From: Brachionus plicatilis
Lineage: Eukaryota; Rotifera; Eurotatoria; Ploima; Brachionidae
Length of the DNA stretch: 56,405 bases
Assembly: GCA_010279815.1 (NCBI GenBank)
Contig: QEOQ01000508.1
Location: 2,801,539 to 2,857,943, forward strand
Direction: 5' to 3'
Made by a program: the position numbers and the translations under genes. The number at the start of each line of letters is the position of its first letter. Positions within the stretch are counted from its first letter, which is position 1. Below the pieces are notes generated by a model. That model had not been told where the DNA came from. It did not search any database and saw only the letters and a list, made by a program, of their open reading frames with translations. Positions 43,120 through 53,100 of this stretch are shown piece by piece.

Positions 43120-46100
43120 ATGATTGACAAAGTTTTAAAATTTTGGTTTGGATCAGAAGATTCTGATTTAAACAATTTTGAAAGCAAACCATGCTTCTGT
43201 TTGGAATCAAAAAGCGAAAATATCGATCTAATCTATGCTGAATTTTATGATTTGATCAAAAAAGCCGAGAATGACTTACTTGACAATTGGCTAACAGACA
43301 AACGTGGCAAGCTCGCATTTATTATTTTATTAGAACAATTTTCCCAAATCATCCACCGAAATTCACCAGAGGAGTTGAAAATCAATCCCAAGTGTGTCCA
43401 AATTAGTCTTGATATAATAGAGAGAAATAATTTACAATCATATACATTGCTTGAACAAATTTTTGTAGTCATGCCATTGATAACTTCCAGGGATTTGTCT
43501 TTGGCAACCAAAGGTTTTGTCTTATTCAAAAATATAGCTGACCAATGTCCCAACAAACAAAAACCAATATTTTTTCAATATGTTAAATGGGCCAAAATTT
43601 ATTTAGAAAATCTTAAAAAATATGACCGATGCCAAACTTTTTTTCCATATCCCTCTATAAAAATTAAAAGTGTCTCCCCATTATTGGACAACACGTGCCG
43701 TATTTCCAACTCTACTTCACACAGAGAAAAAAATGAACCAGAATCAAGTTTGGTACAAAAAAAAATTTTATTTCTTCACGGACTCAGACAAAATTCGAAC
43801 AAATTAAAAAAAAGAACGTCAAATTTGGCTAAAGTGCTTCGCGAATGCAATGTTAAGGTGGCATATTTAGATGGAACTCATCCATATAGAAGTGGAAATG
43901 GAAACAATTCTGATTCAGTATCGGCTATAGAATCACAAAGAGCTTGGTATCAGTATGACGAGAATAACAAAGTATATATTGGACTAGAAAAGTCAATTGA
44001 GTATGTTTTAAATTATGTCAAGCTTCATGGACCTTTCATTGGTATAATAGGATTTAGCCAAGGCGCAGTTTTGGCTTCACTACTCACAAAATTAAATCCC
44101 AATTTGTTCCACTTTGTGATAATTATAAGCGGCTTTAAGCCACAAGACTTAAAATATGACAAATTTATTTTTTCCACTGACTGTCCCTTTGATTTTGCAT
44201 CAATGCACATCTATGGCAAAAATGACCGCATGATCACCAAAGATCGATCAGAAGATTTTTCAAAATGCTTCAAAAATCCTTTTTTATTCGAGCACCCGGA
44301 CGGACATTTTATGCCGCTTTCTTGGCCTAACGAAAAAATTGCCCATTTCGTAAAGGATCAGATCAAAAAAAACAAATGTCCCAAATTTTCACCAGCTGCT
44401 GAAGCAAAAATCAAGGCAAAACAAATTGATGACGCCATGCTAAGCTTTGATCGGTTTGAATTACAATTTGATGAGTTGTTTGAGTCCAGGGAAGCCAAGG
44501 AATTTATAAATTGTTTAAAATTTAAAAATTTAGATTTCACCGCCCAAGATCTGTGCATGCTTAATCCTGATGAATCTCTGATCATATTGTATTTGTGCAC
44601 TCAATTTTCTACTAGATTGGATGGTCAAAATTCTGAAAATTATTCCAATACCAGAAAATTACTCAAAATTTTGCTCGATGTTCAGGAAATCTCAAAATTT
44701 TCCAACACTCTTGTTTATCAACTTTTCTACGATAAATGGAAGCTTTTGATTCTGCTCTGTGATTCAAGTTTTTGTGACAAAAGAACCCGTGCGATTGACT
44801 TGTACACTTTTTTGGTAGAAAAATTTTTCCATCAAATTTTGTCAGATCTAAGATTCATTGACAACCAAAATGGTTCATGTTTGATCCAGCAATTGACCAG
44901 TGTGATCGAATTTGAGTGCAATGCGACCTCTCAAAGCGACTTGGCCAAGTACCTGCCCAGAATTCGATCTTCAATTGACAAAAGTTCGCGCATTGGCCGC
45001 GAAATTGCGGCTAAACTCAACCCGATCACTGATGAAAACTCAAAAATAAAGTCTTACAATCACTACAGAAAATGTTTGACCAATGTATGCAGTTTTATTG
45101 AAAATTTGACCAAAAATTTGCAGTCAAAAAGTCCTAGACAAATTTTCCTAGTTGCCAGACATGATAAAAAAGTAATGAAAAGCCTACTAAATTTGCCATT
45201 GTCCGACTCAATAGTGAATCCAGTTGCTGAGCCAGTCGATGTCAGCTCGCATGATAAAATGAAACCTTTGTACGACTGGCTTAGTGAAAATAAAGACAGA
45301 TTTTTGGCCAAAGATAATCTGAAATTTGAGCGTGGAACAATAACTCCTGATGGCAGACTGGATCTTTGCAAGCAAGTAATTGGACCTAAAGGCATACAGC
45401 CTTTGTTAGAGTCAATAAGCAAAAATGAAAATGTTGATAGACTTTTGCTTGGAAATAACATAGTGGGCGATCAAGGAGGCGACCTGATAGCCGAATTTAT
45501 CAAAAGTGGCAGCTCACCTTTGACAGTGTGGTACATTGCGGGAAATAATCTGACCGCAAAAGGCATTAAACCAATAGCTGATGCACTTGTCAATGACACA
45601 AAAGTGACAGCTTTATGGCTGAAAAGAAATCCGCTTAAAGCACTAGGTATGGTTCATATAGGTAATTTGATGCGCTACAACAGTGCCATTTCTACATTGG
45701 ACTTATTAAATTGTGGTCTGTTGGACAGTGGTGTCGAGATATTAATGGAAGCGTTGAGTGCAAATAAAACACTTAAAAATTTGTATTTAAGTGCAAATGG
45801 TATAAGTCCTCTTGGCCTAAAAAGTATTAAAAATCACTGGACTGGACATTTGGAGACTTTGTTTTTGGGTGCGAATCGCATTGGCGATGATGGAGCCAAG
45901 ATTGTGGCAGATATTTTAAAAACTGATTCTAAATTAAGCAGGCTTAACATGACTTCAAGTCGAATTGGGCCCGAAGGCATGAAATATTTGGCTCAAAGTA
46001 TGCAAAGTAACTCTAGTTTGTTGCTGTTGGATTTGGGCTACATGAAAGCTAGCATGGATGTTGGTGAATTGGGAAATTTTATTCAAGACGAAGGCGCTGA

Positions 46101-46404
46101 ATACTTGGCCGAAATGGTCAGAAAAAATAAGTCATTATTGAGTTTGAATGTGAATAATAATCATATGACTAGAATAGGAATAATGAAGATAAGAGATGCG
46201 GTCCGGGATAATGATAGTCTGATACAATTGGAGTTTTCACTTGGACATGGGCTTTATATTGACAGAATTATCATGGCTGAAGTAAGCGAGAAATTAAAAT
46301 TGAACAAACAAAAATTAATTTGTCAAAAACCTGATTTTGATATCGAAGAACTTTTTATTCCGCTTCATGTTAAAGAAATTTACAGTGTTTATAGGACTCA
46401 TTGA
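43120..46404 (+). CDS. DUF924 + FSH1-type serine hydrolase + leucine-rich-repeat fusion
   Basis: One uninterrupted exon, 1,094 residues from ATG 43120. Residues 4-185 look like DUF924 (VLKFWFGSED at the start, DNWLTDKRGKLAFIILLEQF, EQIFVVMPL). Residues about 213-418 form an alpha/beta hydrolase of the FSH1/OVCA2 family: KKILFLHGLRQN, GIIGFSQGA with nucleophile Ser313, GKNDRM with Asp369, and HPDGHFMP with His396, so the triad is complete. Residues about 430-740 are helical and unassigned. Residues about 750-1060 hold at least eight RNI-type leucine-rich repeats (VDRLLLGNNIVGDQGGDLIA, LKNLYLSANGISPLGLKSI, LETLFLGANRIGDDGAKIVA). FSH1 enzymes cleave small esters; the LRR part likely binds a partner. 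Substrate and role are unknown. I know no standard animal protein with this architecture. Confidence 0.85.
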   Translation: MIDKVLKFWFGSEDSDLNNFESKPCFCLESKSENIDLIYAEFYDLIKKAENDLLDNWLTDKRGKLAFIILLEQFSQIIHRNSPEELKINPKCVQISLDIIERNNLQSYTLLEQIFVVMPLITSRDLSLATKGFVLFKNIADQCPNKQKPIFFQYVKWAKIYLENLKKYDRCQTFFPYPSIKIKSVSPLLDNTCRISNSTSHREKNEPESSLVQKKILFLHGLRQNSNKLKKRTSNLAKVLRECNVKVAYLDGTHPYRSGNGNNSDSVSAIESQRAWYQYDENNKVYIGLEKSIEYVLNYVKLHGPFIGIIGFSQGAVLASLLTKLNPNLFHFVIIISGFKPQDLKYDKFIFSTDCPFDFASMHIYGKNDRMITKDRSEDFSKCFKNPFLFEHPDGHFMPLSWPNEKIAHFVKDQIKKNKCPKFSPAAEAKIKAKQIDDAMLSFDRFELQFDELFESREAKEFINCLKFKNLDFTAQDLCMLNPDESLIILYLCTQFSTRLDGQNSENYSNTRKLLKILLDVQEISKFSNTLVYQLFYDKWKLLILLCDSSFCDKRTRAIDLYTFLVEKFFHQILSDLRFIDNQNGSCLIQQLTSVIEFECNATSQSDLAKYLPRIRSSIDKSSRIGREIAAKLNPITDENSKIKSYNHYRKCLTNVCSFIENLTKNLQSKSPRQIFLVARHDKKVMKSLLNLPLSDSIVNPVAEPVDVSSHDKMKPLYDWLSENKDRFLAKDNLKFERGTITPDGRLDLCKQVIGPKGIQPLLESISKNENVDRLLLGNNIVGDQGGDLIAEFIKSGSSPLTVWYIAGNNLTAKGIKPIADALVNDTKVTALWLKRNPLKALGMVHIGNLMRYNSAISTLDLLNCGLLDSGVEILMEALSANKTLKNLYLSANGISPLGLKSIKNHWTGHLETLFLGANRIGDDGAKIVADILKTDSKLSRLNMTSSRIGPEGMKYLAQSMQSNSSLLLLDLGYMKASMDVGELGNFIQDEGAEYLAEMVRKNKSLLSLNVNNNHMTRIGIMKIRDAVRDNDSLIQLEFSLGHGLYIDRIIMAEVSEKLKLNKQKLICQKPDFDIEELFIPLHVKEIYSVYRTH

Positions 46405-47788
46405 TTTAAAAGCATTCAGAAAATATTAATTCATCGTCTACTTTAAAGAATTAAAATTTTTAGCATTTTTTAAAATATTTTATTCAAAAATTTATTCATT
46501 TTTTTTTTAAAGTTTTTTAATCTTTTTAATAATTTTATTGAAAAAAATTAATGTGGTATTTAAGAGCATATTTGGTGTGCTCTATAAAATTTAGAAATTA
46601 TTTTTGTAACTTAAATTTTTTTTTTTTATAACAAATATATTTGTGAAAATAAATTTTATTTATTATAATGCTAATTTTATGCAAACGACTTTTGTATTTT
46701 AATAAATTTTTTGCTAATAAAATAATTTTTTTGACAAAAGTAATATTTCCAAATTAATAGCAGAATTATTTCACAAAATTTTAAGAACGAGTTAGTCATA
46801 TTCGAAAAATCGAATTGTGACATTAAAATTTTAAGATTTTTTTTGCGGACTTTAAAACTATTTTTATATTGAGTATTTTTGTTAATATAAAAAAAAAAGT
46901 ATTTTTATATGGTAATGACGTATAAAGGGGTTATGTGTTAATAGGGTGGCCAAATTTGAAAAACTGCTGTATCTCCTTCATTTTAAAAGATATTTTCTAA
47001 AAAAAATATGTTAACATGAAGAACTCGAAGAGAGGAGAATCGAATGATATGTGTGATATATTTAAAAAAATATTTTAACATTTTTTTTCTCTTAAAGTTT
47101 GATTAAGTCTAATGAGGTGAAAAACCAGTCTCGAATCAGTAATTCGGCAAAGACGATTTCAAAGGTCCTTAGTATAACTTTAGGTCTAACCTATTGCGAC
47201 TGTTCGGTTCAGCACATGTTCAAGTATATATGAGATCATTTTCAGAAATTTGGGAAATGCTCTTTAAGAAATATTAAATGGAATTAATTTTTGAGTTTTA
47301 AAAGGTTAAATCTATTTAACCCGATTAGTCAAAAAAATCACCCAATTACTCCAAATATTATTCTATTGAACCCATTTAACCATAAGACCATAAATATGGA
47401 GTGTCGCTATTTTTTTAATAATTAAAATATAAATGTACTCTCTTTCGCTCTCATAAAATTTTCTCTTATCAAAAAAAAGTTTTTATTTAAAAAATATAAA
47501 CAAAAAGGAGAATTTAAATTTAAATTTAAATTAAAATTGATTTGCTTCGTTTTTTTTGTTTTTTTTACATTTTTACTAAATGTTATTGAATGAAATCAAA
47601 TAGTAAAAACTTAATCTATTTTTTACAAAAGAATAATTTAAAAATTAATTAAATAATCGCCTAATAAACTTATTGAAAAATTAAAAAAATGTATTCCTTA
47701 ATGAGTTAAATGGGTAAAAAAGATTAAAATTCTTCATTTAGGGTTAAATTTCACGGTAATTATAAACAATTTTAGGTTGGTAAAAACC
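46405..47788. other. AT-rich intergenic DNA
   Basis: No gene. TTTAACCCGATTAGTC at 47312 and its partial inverse GGGTTAATCGCTTTAACC at 48216 suggest an older element enclosing the AT-hook element, but other support is lacking. Confidence 0.4.
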
Positions 47789-48190
47789 TTTTGACAACAA
47801 AAAATCTGCTTTCTACACCCAAAAAAAAGATTTTCACAACCAAAAAAAAATTCCTGATCAAAAGTAATCAATTATTTATAAATCAAATAAAAAATGATTT
47901 TTACACTCAAAATTTTTACACTTATTTAATTTTTACACTATTTTAAACTATTTTTTAGATTTTGGATGTCTTCCTTTCTTTTTAGGCTTTTCTTTCTCCA
48001 ATGCTGTTTTCATTTTTTTTGATCTACCTCGCTTGTTCTCTTTGGCAACTTCAGTCTCAACATCAATAACATCCTCAACTAACTCGTCCTCATCTTTATT
48101 CACTTTTCTCGGTCTACCGCGCATTTTCACTTGTTTTGGTTGTGATAATCTTTTTTTTGGGTGTAGAAAGCAGATTTTTTGTTGGCAAAA
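47789..48190. mobile_element. 402-bp TIR element with an AT-hook ORF
   Basis: The ends are nearly perfect 49-50-bp inverted repeats: TTTTGACAACAAAAAATCTG then CTTTCTACACCCAAAAAAAA at the left, and the complement at 48142-48190 (two differences). The space between holds one ORF that starts just inside the right repeat. No target duplication is evident. Confidence 0.88.
47948..48124 (-). CDS. 58-residue AT-hook protein of the TIR element
   Basis: ATG at 48124 gives MRGRPRKVNKDEDELVEDVI, then KENKRGRSKKMKTALEKEK and KKKGRHPKSKK. RGRPRK is a canonical AT-hook; RGRSKK and KGRHPK are weaker ones. The acidic stretch between the first two is typical of small HMG-I-like proteins. The frame is open a further 23 codons upstream through the right inverted repeat but without an ATG. 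Product is probably nuclear and binds A/T-rich DNA. It fills the TIR element. Confidence 0.65.
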   Translation of the reverse strand: MRGRPRKVNKDEDELVEDVIDVETEVAKENKRGRSKKMKTALEKEKPKKKGRHPKSKK

Positions 48191-48639
48191 CACAACATCC
48201 TTTTAGGTTTAATCGGGTTAATCGCTTTAACCATTTTGGACCTCACATAAACCGTTGAAATTGGAAAAGAAAGATAAATTCTAAACAAAGTAAAAATTTT
48301 ACTAAAAGCCTTGCTTACATTATCTTTTAATTTAAAATTTTTTTATAATTTTGATGAATAGTTTTTTTTTTTTTAAAAATATGATTTTTTTCATATTCAT
48401 ATTCCTTAAAAATCTAACCATGAGAAGAAGAAGTTGTGGCGGTCGCCCCACTTGCCACACATTCCAGTCCAATTCCGCTGGTTTTAGATTTCTGCTTTTG
48501 TAGGCTTTCACATTCTCATTTCGATTCTCGTCATATTGATAAAGAACTGATACACTGGCCTGAGACATTGTCGAACGCTGAACTATACACAATGACAAAT
48601 TCAGAGCAATTCAGTCAATTCATTATGAATAAAAGACTG
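48191..48639. other. Spacer, no supported gene
   Basis: A GC-richer patch (48420-48600) contains open frames on both strands, e.g. minus MSQASVSVLYQYDENRNENV from 48568, but without homology, splice support or repeat context. Confidence 0.4.
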
Positions 48640-48865
48640 CGATGATTTACCATCATTATTTTGGAGAAATTTAGTCACATAAAAATTAACTACCATTTTG
48701 CTATTGCTATTTTAATAAAAATTATATTGAACGTACCAGTTAATTAACTTTGTTTTAATGATGTTTTAATATCTTCTTTTATAATTAAATCAAAAATTAG
48801 AAAAATTAGAAAATTAAATTAAATTAGAAAAATCTGGTATTTTTTTTAATCAATCTTTAGCAAAC
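48640..48865. repeat. Dispersed repeat, copy without insertion
   Basis: The region matches 51950-52000 plus 52380-52518 (shared words TTTAGTCACATA, ACCATTTTGCTATT, AATTATATTGAACGTACCA, TTTTAATGATGTTTTAATAT, AATCTGGTATTTTTTTT). It lacks the fold-back element present in the other copy and therefore shows the empty site. Confidence 0.85.
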
Positions 48866-50106
48866 AGATGATTCAAAATAGCCTACGGTTTTGTTTGGAC
48901 TTGTATAAGAAATAAATTTTTTTCCTAAAAAAATTCCGTAATTAAAATATTTTTTAATCAATAAACTAATAGAAAAGGATGTTGTACTCCTATATCGCAT
49001 CTTAAGTCCCTATATTTGGTTAATATTATCTAAATTTCAGGGAAAACTGTTAAATTCATATTTTCTTTATAGAAAAGATATTTCGTAGAAATTTTAAATA
49101 GATAGAATATAGAAAAAATATTTCATAGAAAATTTCTTATTCATAAATTTGTTTTTCAGAATAATAATCTCTCTTAATTGATGTTTATTTTTCAAAGACG
49201 AGAAAATTGACAAATATTTATTTAATTTTTCAAAAATCTACAAAAAATGGAAATTTAATTTCACAAATTTCACAAATTAAGCTTTTTAAATTTTGTTTGT
49301 AATTAATCTTACAAATAAACAAGACTTAAAAAAAGTGAAATTAATTTATTTAATTGTTAATCTGTTCGAGCTTAAGGTTGTTTTTTTTCCATTCGAAATT
49401 TAAAGGTGATGATAAATTTTTTTCAGATGAAAATGGGAAAATTTTTAATTTTTGTTTTTTTGAATACAAGTTAAAATTAAAATTTATAATTAAAAATTTT
49501 TATTTTAAATAAAGTTTAGTTCTCGAATTTTAATGTTTTCAAATTACATTTTATCATTGTTAATTTTTCCAAGTTATTTGCTACATTTCTTGAGCTTAAA
49601 TATATATAAATATTCATTTCGATAATTTTTTTTAATTAAGTTAAAGAAGATTTAAAAATTAGAAAATAATTTAGTTGACTTGAGTGGACTCAAGAACTAA
49701 CAAGAAACAAGAAACAAGTTCCAAGCGATGCATGGTTAGGGTCAGTGGGGTCTATCCTATTTTGAGATAATCATATTCTAAAAAGCAATAAAAACTACAA
49801 ATATTATAAAATTTATTTTTTAAAAATCTAATTAAAAAATATATCAATTAATTAATAAAGCATGAAACAAGTTTCTCAAATTTTAAAATAAAAGATTGAC
49901 TGATCCACATCAATGCTCGAAAATAATGGTTTTGCACTTTGATCCCGTACTAAACTCCAAATGGAACATGCTTCATCCTCTATTTTTAAATTCATCTATT
50001 TACATTCAAAAAAAAAAAGAAGAAAAAAAAAAAGAAAAACATATAAATTCACTCGGTTTAAAATTAATTTATATTCATTTATAGGAAAAGAAAAATAATT
50101 AAAAAT
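48866..50106. other. AT-rich intergenic DNA
   Basis: No gene seen. The open frame at 49896-50084 is low-complexity (Lys/Glu run from A/G-rich DNA). The 3' UTR of the minus-strand USP gene lies at its right end. Confidence 0.5.
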
Positions 50107-53100
50107 CTAAATAGTAGTTTCAATGCTGTTGGGATTTCTATACCGATCGGCAGACGGATTCGAGTTGACCGATCTTTTTACAGTTGTGACATACTTGTTT
50201 GTCTGATCATCCAATTTACTCTGGGTCAAAAAATCCGACTGTGGATAGTAAACATTTGAGCTTGGTGACATGTTGTAAATAAACTCATTGTCGTTTGGTA
50301 ACTTAAGATAATCATCTGATAGATCCATGGTGCTTATTTTTTTGGTCAAATTCAGCTCATCCAAATGGTGTGACGAGCCGACAGTGCGATTCAAAATTGT
50401 GCTGTTTGCATAGTCCTTGGACGAAGAGGAGGCTGTCGATGGTGAATTAGAATGGTTGAGCTTGTTTGGCGAACTGTTGAGTGAATCACAAAGAGCTTGG
50501 TATTTGTTTGTCACTCTTCTTGGTCTTTTGGTCTCGTCATAATAATTGACAGAGATCTCGTAGCTGTAATTGGTGGGCGAGTTAGCCACTTGGTCTCTGG
50601 ATTCCAACCTTGGCTTGATTGTGCCGTAGATGGACTGAAAATTGGCCCTGCAGAACAATTTCTGATTTTTGTCCTGCTCTTGGCTCTGCTTGGACTCTAT
50701 GAGGTCATAGTGGTGCACAAAGTAGTCATATTCATCATAGTCAAGCAGACTTCTGTCCACATAAGTGAGCCACCATTTTTCGTTTTCCATGCATCCGCGC
50801 TTCTTGTAGAAAAGTATGTACGCATTTTCAGTACAAATGTTTTCACTTCCATTGTTGTAAATTTTCCAAAAGGGACTGGTTAACTGGGGGTTCAGGTCGG
50901 ACATTGGTATGCAATTTGCGTCATCAAAACAATACCATTTGAGGTCAAAGGAATTTTTGCAGTAAGCAGTGTAGTGGCCATTGGCCATGTCCCGGCCCTT
51001 GTGGTTACAGACAGCGTACAAATCGTAAATGTATTGCGAGTCAGTGGAAGAAGTGTTGGATAGATAGGTGTCATTCAGCTCCTCGGCAATCACATATTTG
51101 CTCATGTCCAATTTTGACACTGGGAACCAGACCGGGGTGGTTAGTTTGGAATTGCTTGTTCTGGACTGGTAGAAAAAGCGCTTCAAGTGAATTATCAAAA
51201 TGGGCGGCAAGGAGCTGATGTTGAGCTTTTTGTAGGCGTTGGTTTGTTTTTTGCATTTGGTGCAGGTCCAAGAGTTGTCGTCTGACAGCTCTTCGCATTG
51301 GGTAAACATGTCAAAGCAGGTCTCAAGGGAAATGATGCTTTTCTCGTCTTGTTTCACTGAATCGCTGAAATGAAGATCGTACTCGGCCGGATCATAGGCA
51401 ACAAGCTTTTTGGACAAATCGTAATCGATTTGGGTATAGTTTTGTTCTCTGATGCAGTAGGAAATGTCCTCGTAGGACTTCCATTTGATCAAAATACGAA
51501 TGTGCTCGGCTACGTCACAACTTTTGATCGTATTGTTCAGGGCAGTTTCCACACTCTCGATATAGAGAGGCAGCTCATCTGATGGACTTATTCTGTATGG
51601 TTGGGTGTCGTCACCTGTGACCAAATAAATTGCGAACAGCTTGTCCAGAATGTTCTGTATTTAAAAAAAATAAATTAAGCTGAAATTATTTTTTTTCTAA
51701 TTAAAAATGAAGAGAATTTTGTTCCTAAATAGCGGAAAGTTAAAATAAAATAAAATGTGAATGACTTTTATTTTTTTTAAATTTCATCATATTTTCTCTG
51801 CATTCAATTTTTTAAAACAAAATATAAAAAAACGTTTTTAGATAAGCAGACAAAAAAGCCAGATCGAAAAAAAAGTTTCATTGTAGGAGTTTCAAAAAAG
51901 TCTAGTTTAAATAATTATTAAAATTTAATAAATTTTTAAAAATGAGTCACGTGATCAACCATCAATATTTTAGATTTATTTAGTCACATATAATTTTACT
52001 GACATTGTGAATTTTGGTACAAAAAACAAAAATAAAATATTAAAAATGCCAAAGCTTAAGTTCCAAAGGACCAAAACATGTTCTGTAAATTGTAGCAGTT
52101 GATACATCCTTTGTACTACCAGTTTACTGATTCTGCAAAACTCTGCAATAAATCTGCAATTCTGAAAGCATTTTAAATTTAGGATTTTATATTATATTGT
52201 TTTTGTTTTTTGTACTTAAATTTACAATGTTCTAAGTTTTGCAGAGTTTTGCAGAATCAGTATACTGGTGGTACAAAGGATGCATCAACTGCTAAAATTT
52301 ACAGAACATGTTTTGGACCTTCAGAACTTTAGCATTTTTGATATTTTGTTCTTGTTTTTGTAGCAAAATTCACAATGCCAATTTTATTACCATTTTGCTA
52401 TTTTAATACAAATTATATTGAACGTACCAATTGATTAACTTTGTTTTAATGATGTTTTAATATCTTCTTTTATAATAAAATAAGAAAAATCTGGTATTTT
52501 TTTTTAATCAATCTTTAGGTGATTAAATCAAAATATAAAAAAAAATAATAAAAGTTCTATTCGAAAAATTCTAAAAGAAAGAAAAGGTAGCAATACCAGA
52601 CTTGTGCGTAAGTCAGTAAGTCAAAGTCAAAGTCAAGTCAGGGACTTGACTTAAGATATTTTTTTTAAAAATCAAGTCAAATGACTTTACTCTAAATTAG
52701 CTGAATTTTTTGACTAACGCACAAGTCTCAGCAATACAAAGAGGAAATAAATTCTTGTTAATCTCTAATCGGACAATATAGTTTTTCTTTATTTTTTTGA
52801 TAAATTAAGCTTTCAATTTTTGTACAATAATTTTCAGTGATCGATCTTCCCAATTAAAATTAATCTTTATAATTAAAAAAAATCCCCCAGATAAAAAAAA
52901 TTCAAATAAAATAAAGAAATTAAAATAAGCTCCTGTGACACCTCATGTACCCCAGGCCTGTCTCTTTCTATTTATATATTTATGATGTATTTTAGTTAAG
53001 AACTTCACTATTTTAATTTTATATGTTTTTGATTTTTGTTAATATTTTCTTTATTAAGAGAAGCGATTTTTATATTTAGAGAAGGTTATAAGAAGACTTT

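Noticed and set aside
47300..48235. Larger element enclosing the AT-hook TIR element (TTTAACCCGATTAGTC ends)
   Set aside because: The inverted similarity covers under 25 bp with mismatches, and no target duplication was found.
48332..48598. Minus-strand ORF containing MSQASVSVLYQYDENRNENV
   Set aside because: A slightly GC-richer stretch with open frames on both strands; no family motif, no clear splice partners, and the distal part is a poly-T/poly-A translation.
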